Assembly (NCBI RefSeq): GCF_000697965.2
Contig: NZ_CP015880.1
Location: 1,922,001 to 1,986,000 of the forward strand
Direction: 5' to 3'
Source: Ensifer adhaerens
Lineage (GTDB): Bacteria > Pseudomonadota > Alphaproteobacteria > Rhizobiales > Rhizobiaceae
Length of the DNA stretch: 64,000 nucleotides
The notes beneath the pieces are model-generated. The model did not search any database. It saw nothing but the letters and a program-made list of their open reading frames with translations, and was not told the origin of the DNA. Positions 8,975 through 17,120 of this stretch are shown here, one piece after another. Position 1 is the stretch's first letter, and each line of letters starts with the position of its first letter. The position numbers were made by a program, and so were the translations under genes.

Positions 8975-9463
8975 TTAAAGCGCGGCGGCCGCCACCCACA
9001 GGGCATCGATCTGGGTGTCAGAAAGACCAAGCGCCGTACCAACCGTCCCGATCAGCGGGTGCAACCGGTTGAACGTGGTTGCATACTCCCACTCGATCTG
9101 AGCCTTGTCCTGATCCGAGCCAACGGGCATCCCCGCGATCGCTGCGGTCACGGTCGACGGCGAGATGTCGGCATTCACCAGTCCCAGGCGGAATTGGCGG
9201 GCGGTCAGACTGGGCATCCGCTGCCGCAATTCGTCTTCCGTCGGCGGATCGGGGGGGATGTATGGCTCGATCTGGAAGCCGGGATTATCGAGCAACCACT
9301 GGCGGATCAGGGGATTGACGCCGACGGTGTCATCCGGACGACTGCAGTAGTCGGTGTCGTAGGACGCGCCGAGATAATCCGTGATGTTGCAACGGATGTT
9401 GTAGACGTCAGCCTCTTGAGTAGCTCGAACGGCATAAACCATATTAAGTGACATCGATGTCAT
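8975..9463 (-). CDS. Phage tail-fibre-associated protein, unknown
   Basis: 162 residues from ATG 9463, whose first bases overlap the tail-fibre stop (TAATG). The N-terminal part has a Pro-rich PYIPPDPPTEDEL segment. The C-terminal part (LTARQFRLGLVNADISPS, then TTFNRLHPLIGTVGTALGLS and an Ala-rich end) resembles short proteins found after tail fibres in rhizobial prophages. A role in fibre assembly or attachment is likely from position only. Met codons at 9454 and 9445 are alternative starts. Confidence 0.6.
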   Translation of the reverse strand: MTSMSLNMVYAVRATQEADVYNIRCNITDYLGASYDTDYCSRPDDTVGVNPLIRQWLLDNPGFQIEPYIPPDPPTEDELRQRMPSLTARQFRLGLVNADISPSTVTAAIAGMPVGSDQDKAQIEWEYATTFNRLHPLIGTVGTALGLSDTQIDALWVAAAAL

Positions 9464-10416
9464 TATGCCGTCCTCACGAAGCAATAGGTCCATGCACCCG
9501 ACCCGGGCGAATCGTAGCCGCCTCGAGCACGCCAAGTTCCAGCAAGTTGCGCCCCAGCCCCGCCAAAGGCGTAGCCGTAACTGGAACTAAGATAAATCGC
9601 ATGGGCGGAATTCCTCTCTTTGATGTCCCCATTACCCGTTTCGACCAGGATGGTATGTCCGATTGGGAAATTGGTTTCATCGCGGTTTGAGCCGGTGTAG
9701 ATGCCGGCCTTACCGTTCACGACGTTGCCGAGATAGTCCCCCCACATTGGCATGTACATATTGCCGTCCGACTGGATAAAGAAGCCACCGCCCCAGTATA
9801 GACGATCGCCGACGGAGCCGTTGACGCCGAGCTTGTTGCCTCCATAGCCGAACTGTATCCAACCGTTGGCCAAGTTGGTCTGACCGCGAACGGAGAGTGT
9901 GTCTGCTTGGTTGATGTCACCGAGCCACACATCGTCGCCGACCTTGATGGCTTGGCCATCACCATTCGCGGTTGCTATAAACCGAGGGGCATATACGTTG
10001 CTCGGGAACGTAGCTTCACTGATCCCGCTCCAAGAAAGCAGCGTCGGTGCATTTGATACGAAACGGTCGCTGGACCGTTGAATATACAAGCCGCCGTCGT
10101 TCACCCCAATCATACGATAGCTGTGACCGTTGTTGTTGGTGAGCAGTTGGATTTCGCCGGATGATCCGTTGCCTCCAAGTCGTGCGATGTGGCCAGACCA
10201 CGAATAAAGACCAGTTTCGTGCCAACTCGCCAGCTGCTGAAACACACCGGAAGTGTTCCACACGCCGATCTGCATCGCAGCGTTCGCTTGGCTCGAAACG
10301 ATCGTGCCGCGAGTTACCGACGCTGCCGACTGGAATGCAAGCACTCTATCGCTGTTGGACAAGATGTACATTGCGCCGCCGCCCCCCCCCGAAGCAACGA
10401 AATTGAGTGCCGACAC
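9463..10416 (-). CDS. Tail fibre protein, 5'-truncated
   Basis: 317 residues if the GTG at 10416 is used, but coding-like sequence (FTGGIIGVGATFSSNVSALN) continues upstream in the same frame to about 10465, where it runs into the portal gene. The body is Gly/Ser/Asn-rich with beta-repeat features (IGVWNTSGVFQQLASWHETG, LYWGGGFFIQSDGNMYMPMW) and ends GSGAWTYCFVRTA. It is probably the distal, receptor-binding half of a fibre. A G9 run (10382-10390) lies near its start. The usual N-terminal attachment domain is absent, and no ribosome site precedes the GTG. Confidence 0.65.
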   Translation of the reverse strand: MSALNFVASGGGGGAMYILSNSDRVLAFQSAASVTRGTIVSSQANAAMQIGVWNTSGVFQQLASWHETGLYSWSGHIARLGGNGSSGEIQLLTNNNGHSYRMIGVNDGGLYIQRSSDRFVSNAPTLLSWSGISEATFPSNVYAPRFIATANGDGQAIKVGDDVWLGDINQADTLSVRGQTNLANGWIQFGYGGNKLGVNGSVGDRLYWGGGFFIQSDGNMYMPMWGDYLGNVVNGKAGIYTGSNRDETNFPIGHTILVETGNGDIKERNSAHAIYLSSSYGYAFGGAGAQLAGTWRARGGYDSPGSGAWTYCFVRTA

Positions 10417-10436
10417 GTTGCTTGAAAACGTCGCGC

Positions 10437-12254
10437 CTACGCCGATGATGCCACCAGTGAAGTAATGTCCACCATCCGCCTCTGGATGTCCTCGGGCGTC
10501 GGCTTGGTGAAGTAGAGGTCAGGCGATTTCAGCCCCGCCGCCTCCACGGTCTTGGCAATGCCGTTGTAGAGGTTGTCGGGCGAGACGTAAGGGTTGTCCG
10601 GCCCGAGCGTCGTCAGCAGCTTTTCCTGCAATTGCTGGATCATCTGGATCATCAGCATGTCGCGCTCGCGGGTGCCCGCACCGAGCCCGGTGTTGACGGT
10701 CGCATCCATGCCGGCGTTCCAGTGGCGCGGGTCGAAGGTCACCCATTTGCCGCGCAGACGCACCGCCCGCGGCCGGTCCTGATGCTTGATGGTAAGCCCG
10801 AGCACCCCCTTGAACACCCGCCTCAGCCCCTGCGCAAAGGTGCGCACCATCAGTTCCGTCTGGCCGATGCCCGCCTGTTCGACGAGTGCGGTCGCCTTCG
10901 CCGTCATGTTCTGCAGCGCATCCGGCGCCATGCCGCTCGACGCATCGGAAATCCCGGTCCGGTCAGTCGCCTCCTGGTCGAGATAGCCGAGCATGGAGAA
11001 GGATTCGCGCGCCACGAACGGCACCGCCGTATAGCCGACGGCGCCGCGCACATCGACGCCCTGGCCGACGCGGATCGGCTGGCCGAATTTTGGGTTCAGC
11101 ACCGACTCCGGGTTCTGGATCATCCCTTCCTGCACAATCGGCTGCTGGTTGTTCTGCCAGTAGAGATTGTCGAGCGTCTGGCGCAGGAGCACGGTCTTCA
11201 CCCGCTGGATCTCCGCCATGTCGTCGGTGATCGCATTGCCCTCGCGCTGGTGCGGCCGCCGCTCGGTGATGAGATCGGCAAAAGGCACCTCGTCCCATTC
11301 CGCATCCTCAAGCAGGTTGTCGGCCCCGGTGCCGCCGGCAAAGATCAGGCGGCGCAGCTCCGCAATGCCGTCATCGTCCGCATCCACCTTCACATAGAGC
11401 TCGTAGTAGTCGACCTCCTGCAGCGCCTTTGCCGTCTCCTCGCCATCGCCGAAGATGCCACGCCTTCGGGCAAATTCCTCGTCCTCGCCGTCGGTATTGC
11501 CGGCAAGGGCAAAGCCTTCGACGAGATCACGGTCATAGCCCATGGCGATCAGATCGGAGCGGCGCATCCGCCGCTTGATCCCGGCAATCGGGCTGTCGTC
11601 GATCGCGATCGCGTCCGGATGAACGAGGAATTCTTCGAGCGGCACGGCGGCCAGCCTTGTCGCCCCGCGCTCCGCCGTGCGGCGGATCTTCACGGCAAAG
11701 ACCGGCTGCTCGACAGATCCCGTCGGCAGCTCGATCCGCTCGACCGATTGCGCCTGTTCCAGCACCTCCACCGTGTCGTCGGCAATGAGCTGCACCAGGG
11801 CTGCCTCGTCGAGCCCGCTATGGGTCGAAACCTCGACGCTTTTTCTCTTCTCGTACCACCAGCGGATCACCCCGTTGCCGAGCTTCAGCGCGTCGTGCGC
11901 GGCATCCTGCACCGCGTCGTAGCCGTCGCTTTCGGGAAAGACGATGTAGTTGATATAGTCGGTCGCCTGCTCGGCGCCGGCCTCGTCGCCCTGGTTGACC
12001 GGCTGGTATTCCACCACCTTGTCATTGCCGAGCACGGTGCGGATGAGCGAAGGCAGCACCTTCTTCACCGCCGCCCGCACATCGCGCGAAACCACCTTGG
12101 AGCGGTTTGCTTCCGCCGGCACGTCGGCCATCACGCCGTCGTAATATTCCATCGCCCTGATACGCGCCGCGGAAAGCTGGTCGCGATAATCCTCGCAATC
12201 CCTGACGAGCTGGCCCACGAGCTCCGTCAGTTCCGGTTTCGTCATCGCTGCCAT
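10437..12254 (-). CDS. Phage portal protein, probable 3'-truncation
   Basis: 605 residues from ATG 12254 (GGAAGG 9 nt upstream); ATG 12245 is an alternative. It is a P22-like portal by length and order: an N-terminal helix bundle (MEYYDGVMADVPAEANRSKV), VVSRDVRAAVKKVLPSLIRT, VEYQPVNQGDE, and the conserved wing/stem region with NNQQPIVQEGMIQNPESVLN and DRTGISDASSGMAPDAL. It forms the DNA entry ring of the capsid. The C-terminus (EDIQRRMVDITSLVASSA) diverges after about residue 587 and abuts tail-fibre sequence in another frame. That suggests a deletion removed its end together with the head genes. Confidence 0.82.
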   Translation of the reverse strand: MAAMTKPELTELVGQLVRDCEDYRDQLSAARIRAMEYYDGVMADVPAEANRSKVVSRDVRAAVKKVLPSLIRTVLGNDKVVEYQPVNQGDEAGAEQATDYINYIVFPESDGYDAVQDAAHDALKLGNGVIRWWYEKRKSVEVSTHSGLDEAALVQLIADDTVEVLEQAQSVERIELPTGSVEQPVFAVKIRRTAERGATRLAAVPLEEFLVHPDAIAIDDSPIAGIKRRMRRSDLIAMGYDRDLVEGFALAGNTDGEDEEFARRRGIFGDGEETAKALQEVDYYELYVKVDADDDGIAELRRLIFAGGTGADNLLEDAEWDEVPFADLITERRPHQREGNAITDDMAEIQRVKTVLLRQTLDNLYWQNNQQPIVQEGMIQNPESVLNPKFGQPIRVGQGVDVRGAVGYTAVPFVARESFSMLGYLDQEATDRTGISDASSGMAPDALQNMTAKATALVEQAGIGQTELMVRTFAQGLRRVFKGVLGLTIKHQDRPRAVRLRGKWVTFDPRHWNAGMDATVNTGLGAGTRERDMLMIQMIQQLQEKLLTTLGPDNPYVSPDNLYNGIAKTVEAAGLKSPDLYFTKPTPEDIQRRMVDITSLVASSA

Positions 12255-12257
12255 CTG

Positions 12258-12290
12258 GAGAACCTTCCGATCGGTAAAGGCCCAGGCGGC
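12258..12290. repeat. 33-bp direct repeat, copy 1 (portal side)
   Basis: Identical to 13706-13738. On the minus strand it encodes AWAFTDRKVL, the last residues of the large terminase, plus the GGAAGG ribosome site used by portal. Here the terminase stop TAG is changed to CAG, so this copy is a non-coding duplicate placed directly in front of portal. Confidence 0.9.
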
Positions 12291-12374
12291 ATGAATGGCC
12301 TGCCCGGGCACAGCGTTCCGTCAATCGGCTCATAACGACCGAAAGAGCGTCATCACGTTGTTTTGCTTGTGAAA

Positions 12375-13547
12375 TCAGGTGATCCGGATCGTGCCGATCT
12401 TGTAGCGCACGCCTTCGTCGGCCGTTATCACGACCGCGCTGTCACCGAGGATCGTCTTGTAGTTCTGATCCTGAGAGTTCGGATCGAAGACGCTGATGTA
12501 GTGGTTGCTGTGGTATTCGTTCGTGGCGCCGCCGCCGGCAAGGCTCACCAAACGGTGCCCGTTCGCCTCGAACTGCGGATTGGCGAGCGTATCCGAAACG
12601 CAGTAGCAGAAGCCGGGCGTCTGCAGGCCAGTGTAGCCGAACAGAACCCATTTCTGTGTGGGCACGTGGTAGCGGATGCTCTGCGCCATGCGGCCGTTCT
12701 GGTCATACATGGTGTAGGGGTTGTAGCCCGCCACCTTGAAGAAGATTTTCGGCTGCTGCGGCGCGATGTTGCCCTGGTAGTACTGGTGGTTCACCGTCTC
12801 CCACTGGTTGGCGTTGTTGTAGAACTGCCAGCCGACCGACGCGTCGAGGTTCGATGTTCGGATGATGGTGAAGCCGTTGTCGAGCAGCGTGGTGTTGCCC
12901 GGCAGATTGCGGACCTCGATGAAGGCATAATAGTAGTTGCCCTCTTGCACGATGTTCGACGGATGCAGGAAGCCATAGGCCGTGTCGATAGACTGGTAGG
13001 ACCACGGCTCCGGGATCAGCACGCAGCGCACATTGTGATGGTTCTGGCCGAAATCCCCGGGATTGGGGACTGTCCAGGCCTGACCGTCATTGGTAGAGCG
13101 CACATAGCCGATGCCGTTGACCCAGCGGGTATTGAAGCCGTGGGCGTGGGAATTGAAGCCTTTGACCCCGCCGATCGTCGTCGACGATTGATAGAATTCG
13201 TGGTGGGTCAGGCCGACGACCAGAGAGCCGCGCGCGAACGGTGACACGATCCAGTGGCGGTTGGCATAGTGCCCTTCAACGGTGTCGCGCGGCGAGTTCC
13301 AGTGCCGGCCGGCATTCCAGTTGGTCCAGGTGTGGCCGTTGTGCCAATCGGAGAGGACGTTGTAGCGATACCCTTCGGAATGGCCGGTGATGAAGGTCGG
13401 CGTTCCATTGGCGTCGCGCCACGGATGCAAGGGACCGTCCACCCACAGGCCATAGGGCGTGTTACCGCCAACGTAGCCGTGCCACTGGTTCGTGCTGAAA
13501 TCCATGCATGTCGTGTTTCCAGATGTGGTGACAACGCTGGTAACCAT
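12375..13547 (-). CDS. Beta-propeller-like cargo protein (BNR/glycosidase-like), unknown
   Basis: 390 residues from ATG 13547 with AGGAG 7 nt upstream; a GTG at 13697 would add 50 residues without a ribosome site. There is no signal peptide. It is rich in Trp, His, Asn and Tyr with propeller-like blades, for example WVNGIGYVRSTNDGQAWTVP and GFTIIRTSNLDASVGWQFYN. The style recalls BNR/GH43/GH32-like glycan-active propellers or a phage tail spike. No catalytic residues can be assigned. It is embedded between terminase and portal and flanked by 33-bp direct repeats, so it is an insertion into the phage operon. Confidence 0.7.
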   Translation of the reverse strand: MVTSVVTTSGNTTCMDFSTNQWHGYVGGNTPYGLWVDGPLHPWRDANGTPTFITGHSEGYRYNVLSDWHNGHTWTNWNAGRHWNSPRDTVEGHYANRHWIVSPFARGSLVVGLTHHEFYQSSTTIGGVKGFNSHAHGFNTRWVNGIGYVRSTNDGQAWTVPNPGDFGQNHHNVRCVLIPEPWSYQSIDTAYGFLHPSNIVQEGNYYYAFIEVRNLPGNTTLLDNGFTIIRTSNLDASVGWQFYNNANQWETVNHQYYQGNIAPQQPKIFFKVAGYNPYTMYDQNGRMAQSIRYHVPTQKWVLFGYTGLQTPGFCYCVSDTLANPQFEANGHRLVSLAGGGATNEYHSNHYISVFDPNSQDQNYKTILGDSAVVITADEGVRYKIGTIRIT

Positions 13548-13702
13548 GACGACTCCTACTGTTGATATTGAAGGCAACGGGCCCCGTTCCACGGTCGTGG
13601 AAGCAGGCTCCTGGAAGGTCTGATCGATTTTCGTTCGCCGGCCCGCGGTTCGGGCCTCGAGGCCGCGACGGGCCTCGCTGGCGTTAGGTTTCACCACCGC
13701 GG

Positions 13703-15070
13703 CTAGAGAACCTTCCGATCGGTAAAGGCCCAGGCGGCGTTATCCGCCTTCACCCGGGCAAAGCGTTTCATCATCAGCGCGTAGCGGCTGGCCGAAATCA
13801 CGTCGTCGCGTTCCTTGACGATCCGGCCGTCCTTGCGGTGGTAGAGCCTGAACTCCTCGAACCAGTCGCCACAGGTCGAAAACACCTTGAAGCGACCGGT
13901 CTGCATGCGCTGCAGCATGTCGGAGACCCCCGCCTCGACACCGTTGGTGCCGTCGTCGAAGGTCGCGCGCTCGGGCAGCATCACGAGCCCCTGCCCGCGA
14001 TATTGCGCCGCAAGCTGCTCGCCCGAGCCCTTGTCGTGCTGCAGCCCGTCGTGCGGCCAGGCCCAGGGCAGCCAGGGTCCCCAGGGTTTCAGGCTTGCGG
14101 CATGGATGATCGGCGTCGCCTCGCGCTCGCGGTAGCAGCGGGTCACGTAAAAGACATCCGCATCGCGGTCCCAGGCGCAGAGCGCTGCGGCAAAGGGGTG
14201 ATCCCAGCCGAAATCGAGCCCGCCGATCTGCACCCAGTGCCTGGGAACCTCGAATGGCTCGACCCGGATCTGCTCTTCCGTCACCGGGAAGATTCTTCCC
14301 GACCCGAGCGTCGGCACCCCCTTGGTGCGCGCTTCCTTCTCATGCGCGGGGTAGCTGGCGATGATCTTCGCGCGCTCCTGCGGCGTATAATGTTCGGCAT
14401 CGTCGATCGTCGTCGTCACCACGGTCCGGTCGTCTGATGGTTCCAGCAGATAGCGGCTGACGACCGAGCTCATGCCTTTCAGCGGCGTAAACGTCACGGC
14501 GACCGAGCCACCGGTCGCATTGGTGCGGGTGATGCCTTCGAAATAGACGTCTTCCGGCGGCTCCTCGTCGAACCAGAGATAGTCCACGGTGTTGGCCTGC
14601 CATTTCGCCCGGCCCTGCTCGTAAGCCTTCAAGAGCAGCGTCGAGGTGCCGCCCGAAGTGTGCCGCACGGTCACGCTGTCGAGCGCGCCGGAAGCGCTCG
14701 ATCGTCGTGTCCAGCCGACAAGCGCCGCTTTCGGCAGATAGCCGGTGCCCCAGTCCTCCTCGCTCATTGGCGGGCCGACGAGCAGCCGCTGCACGCCATC
14801 GCGTGTCAGCTCGTGCGATTCCGAGCCGCCGATCATCGTGATCGGCCGGTCGAACCGTCGGCCCGCCCACCAAGAGGGATAGTCGCCTGTCAGATGCATC
14901 GCCGCTTCCGCGGCGCCGGCAAGCGTCTTGCCGAGCTGGTTACCGGCCATGAACAGCCGCTCGCGAAAGCTGGCCCCCGCCGCATGAAACTCGGTCTGTT
15001 TCGCATAGGGACGGTAATAGGCGAGCCTATTGGTTTTCTGCCGCCGCCCGATCTCCATCGTCAGTTCCAT
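13703..15070 (-). CDS. Phage terminase large subunit
   Basis: 455 residues from ATG 15070 (GGGAGCGG just upstream; ATG 15058 also possible). The ATPase domain has Walker A GNQLGKT at residues 43-49 and Walker B LWFDEEPPEDVY. A coupling-like region (TTTIDDAEHYTPQERAKI) leads to an RNase H-like nuclease domain starting GGLDFGWDHPFAAALCAWD with later Asp in KERDDVISASRYALMM. It packages DNA into proheads. It overlaps the end of the small-subunit gene by 44 nt. The last residues lie in the duplicated 33-bp repeat. Confidence 0.9.
   Translation of the reverse strand: MELTMEIGRRQKTNRLAYYRPYAKQTEFHAAGASFRERLFMAGNQLGKTLAGAAEAAMHLTGDYPSWWAGRRFDRPITMIGGSESHELTRDGVQRLLVGPPMSEEDWGTGYLPKAALVGWTRRSSASGALDSVTVRHTSGGTSTLLLKAYEQGRAKWQANTVDYLWFDEEPPEDVYFEGITRTNATGGSVAVTFTPLKGMSSVVSRYLLEPSDDRTVVTTTIDDAEHYTPQERAKIIASYPAHEKEARTKGVPTLGSGRIFPVTEEQIRVEPFEVPRHWVQIGGLDFGWDHPFAAALCAWDRDADVFYVTRCYREREATPIIHAASLKPWGPWLPWAWPHDGLQHDKGSGEQLAAQYRGQGLVMLPERATFDDGTNGVEAGVSDMLQRMQTGRFKVFSTCGDWFEEFRLYHRKDGRIVKERDDVISASRYALMMKRFARVKADNAAWAFTDRKVL
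13706..13738. repeat. 33-bp direct repeat, copy 2 (terminase side)
   Basis: Perfect match to 12258-12290. Here it is the true 3' end of the large-terminase gene, with the TAG stop at 13703-13705 directly beyond. The two copies bracket a 1,415-bp insert holding one gene. Confidence 0.9.
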
Positions 15071-15416
15071 CCGCTCCCGAAGCAGCAAGGAAAGGCCTGA
15101 TGGTCTGGTCGAGCTTGCGGATCCGCTCGAGGAGTTGTTCATCCGTCATCTCGCCCATCTGGTTTGGATTGATGGTCACGTCCTTCGGCATCAGCGCCGC
15201 TATCGTCTTCAGGAAGTCGTTTGGGTTCTTCTCGATCAGCGCGTGGATCGCGGCCGCCCCTCGGCTCTCCCAGGCCGAAAGCATGTCTTCGAGAAAGAGT
15301 TCGCCGAGCTTGGTGCGGACCGCCTTGCGCGTGCGCGTCCGGGGGACGGCCCCATCCCCTCCGGCGCGCGGCAGAAAGCGCCCGGTCTTCGGGTCCTTTG
15401 CGGGTTTCACTGTCAT
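15027..15416 (-). CDS. Terminase small-subunit-like protein
   Basis: 129 residues. The N-terminus is basic and disordered (KPAKDPKTGRFLPRAGG). A helical core follows (LFLEDMLSAWESRGAAAIHA, LIEKNPNDFLKTIAALMPKD) and an acidic C-terminus. DUF5681/small terminase-like proteins with this layout precede TerL genes in rhizobial phages. It probably recognises the packaging site. The ATG at 15416 overlaps the stop of a short upstream reading frame (ATGA), and the gene overlaps terL. Confidence 0.72.
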   Translation of the reverse strand: MTVKPAKDPKTGRFLPRAGGDGAVPRTRTRKAVRTKLGELFLEDMLSAWESRGAAAIHALIEKNPNDFLKTIAALMPKDVTINPNQMGEMTDEQLLERIRKLDQTIRPFLAASGADGTDDGDRAAAENQ

Positions 15417-15577
15417 GGGATTTGCTCCGGGGCACGAGGCGATTGCTCCTCCTGCGCACGTTGGATCGGCCGCCGCTTGACCAAAAGTTGCATTCTGCCA
15501 TCAAAGCCGACCGGTAGCGGCGGGATTTGGAGGCGATCGCAGGTGATCCGGCGTTTGTGGACGAAACTGCTTGGCAT
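15413..15577 (-). CDS. Possible small phage protein
   Basis: 54 residues from ATG 15577 (MPSSFVHKRRITCDRLQIPP); in-frame ATGs at 15679 and 15700 would lengthen it. It is basic, with no recognised domain. It is supported only by the ATGA overlap with the small terminase gene, which is typical of coupled genes, and by same-strand placement. Confidence 0.35.
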   Translation of the reverse strand: MPSSFVHKRRITCDRLQIPPLPVGFDGRMQLLVKRRPIQRAQEEQSPRAPEQIP

Positions 15578-15704
15578 GTTCGCGAGGCCGGCTCCGGCCC
15601 TGGCCGAAGTCGACGAGCCGACATCTCCGAAGGTCTCGGCGCCCAAGCTGGGAACGCCAATGCCTGCGGGAGGCACCATCGTGTCGCCGCGGCTGTTCAA
15701 GCTA

Positions 15705-15781
15705 GCAAGCGTGACAGCCGATCACAGAAAAATGCGTGTGTCACGCCGGATGTCACGCTTGCAACCTTGACTTCAGGTTGC
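15705..15781. promoter_or_regulatory. Inverted repeats ahead of the terminase genes
   Basis: GCAAGCGTGACA (15705-15716) is the exact reverse complement of TGTCACGCTTGC (15751-15762). A second perfect 7-bp hairpin GCAACCT-N7-AGGTTGC occupies 15761-15781. They lie at the upstream end of the late module, between the last phage gene and the start of chromosomal genes. A packaging (cos/pac) site, an operator or a module boundary are all possible. Confidence 0.45.
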
Positions 15782-15965
15782 ATTCGGTCATCAATACCGC
15801 TCACCGGGTTGCCCCACATCGGGTGCTTCTGGCGCAATGCATCGCAAGCGCTCCTGCTCTACCGGCAGTGGCCAGGGAAAAGTCGAATTAGTTCAAGATT
15901 TTAAGCAGTTTTTCAGCCTAGCAGTCCAGCCGCGGGAACCATGCAATGAATGCAACAGGTGCCAG

Positions 15966-16334
15966 ATGATCCGCAACACGTTCAGCAAGTTGAAGACCAT
16001 TTTCACCCCGCGGCCGTCCGCAACGAATATCTCGCCCAGGTTGCTTGAACTGGCGACGTCAGGAAATGTCGATGCCCAGGCGAAACTCGCCGAAATCTAT
16101 TTCAACGATGGCGGCGCGGAACACTATGCCGCCTCGCTTCATTGGAACCGCCAGGCCGCCCGCCAGGGTCATCCGGCTGCCCAGGCCCGCCTCGTGACCA
16201 TCTATCAGAGAGGCCTCGGCGTCGAGCGCGATCCGAAGGAAGCCTCGCGCTGGCTGCGCAGCATCGGGCAGCCCCGCCCGCGACATGAGACCGGCGCCTC
16301 CGTCACCGGCAAGATCGCCAAGCAGGAAGCCTAA
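15966..16334 (+). CDS. Sel1-repeat (TPR-like) protein
   Basis: 122 residues from ATG 15966 with AGGTG upstream. Two Sel1-like helical repeats are visible: DAQAKLAEIYFNDGGAEHYA and HPAAQARLVTIYQRGLGVER, followed by DPKEASRWLRSIG. There is no signal peptide. Sel1 repeats mediate protein contacts; only about two are present, so this is a short member. It starts just beyond the phage module and reads away from it. Confidence 0.7.
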   Translation: MIRNTFSKLKTIFTPRPSATNISPRLLELATSGNVDAQAKLAEIYFNDGGAEHYAASLHWNRQAARQGHPAAQARLVTIYQRGLGVERDPKEASRWLRSIGQPRPRHETGASVTGKIAKQEA

Positions 16335-16445
16335 GGCTTTTCGCGTAAAAGTGGGCAGCGGTATTGCCGCAACGACATGCATAAAAACAAGATCTTAAAG
16401 CCTGTCGCGTGAGCCCTTTCCACGCGACCAGCTTTAGGGCTTTCG
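16335..16445. repeat. Dispersed palindromic intergenic element
   Basis: Begins with a Sel1-gene-proximal block (TTTTCGCGTAAAAGTGGGCA) and contains a strong hairpin GTCGCGTG-N9-CACGCGAC (16404-16428), enclosed by AAAGC/GCTTT outer pairing. I recognise this as the mosaic type of repeat scattered between genes in Sinorhizobium-like genomes. It could act as a processing or termination structure for the preceding gene. Confidence 0.6.
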
Positions 16446-16949
16446 CACCAGAACATGCGGCGATCTTGCGACAGCAGCATGCGGGCGCCGAAGACGTGAA
16501 GCCCAAGTTCGGATCCGAAAAATCGCGAAGCGCCGTGACGCCGTAGCGGCCGTCGTCACCCGCGTCTCAGCGGTCGCAGCCGGCGCCGGCGCGGATTTGA
16601 CTTTTTTGGATATCGGCATCAGCGCCCAGGCAAGGCCGCGCCAATCCGCCGGAATCAAAAAGGCCGCTTCAATGACGAAACGGCCAGCCTGTAATATCCT
16701 TAGCCCGCTTCCGGTCGCTTGGCAAGCCCCTTTGCCAAAATTTGTTTCCGTTTTGTTCGTTTTTTCCTTTACCCCCGCCCCGCCTCTTTGCCAGCCCATG
16801 TGCGCGATCGGTGGTACAATCGCGAGCGCCATGCAAGGCCGCTGGCGCCATGTCTCCTTCCTCAACGGATCCGGGGCCGGAGGCGGCATGGTTGATCCGT
16901 TTCGATGCGGAAGCGGTTGATGCCGCTCCCACGACCACGGGAGATACCC
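16446..16949. other. Gene-poor stretch
   Basis: I see no convincing gene. A minus-strand basic, Ala-rich reading frame (starting near 16620, KKVKSAPAPAAT) has poor composition and no ribosome site. A pyrimidine-rich tract around 16740-16790 is the only compositional feature. Confidence 0.5.
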
Positions 16950-17120
16950 ATGACACGACAATACCTGATCGCCGCTCTTTGCGCGGCGCTTCTTGCGGCT
17001 GCCGGCTGCACCACCGACCAGGCGAGCCGCACCAGCACTCCTGCTCCGAGCCCCAGTTACCAGGGCATGCAAGGCGTCCAGGGCATGAGTCAGGGCGGCG
17101 GCGGTGCTGGCGGTTATTGA
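16950..17120 (+). CDS. Very small lipoprotein
   Basis: 56 residues from ATG 16950 with GGAGAT upstream. The signal MTRQYLIAALCAALLAAAGC gives a lipobox AAGC at Cys20. The mature 37 residues are Ser/Thr/Pro then Gln/Gly-rich (YQGMQGVQGMSQGGGG), a flexible low-complexity tail. Function unknown; such peptides may be cell-surface spacers. Confidence 0.65.
   Translation: MTRQYLIAALCAALLAAAGCTTDQASRTSTPAPSPSYQGMQGVQGMSQGGGGAGGY

Noticed and set aside
10632..12335. 567-codon open frame on the plus strand opposite portal
   Set aside because: Arg/His/Leu-rich composition with no recognisable domain; it is the GC-driven shadow of the portal gene.
12291..13705. Insertion sequence or transposon between the 33-bp repeats
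   Set aside because: No transposase and no terminal inverted repeats; the repeat is host terminase sequence, far longer than usual target duplications.
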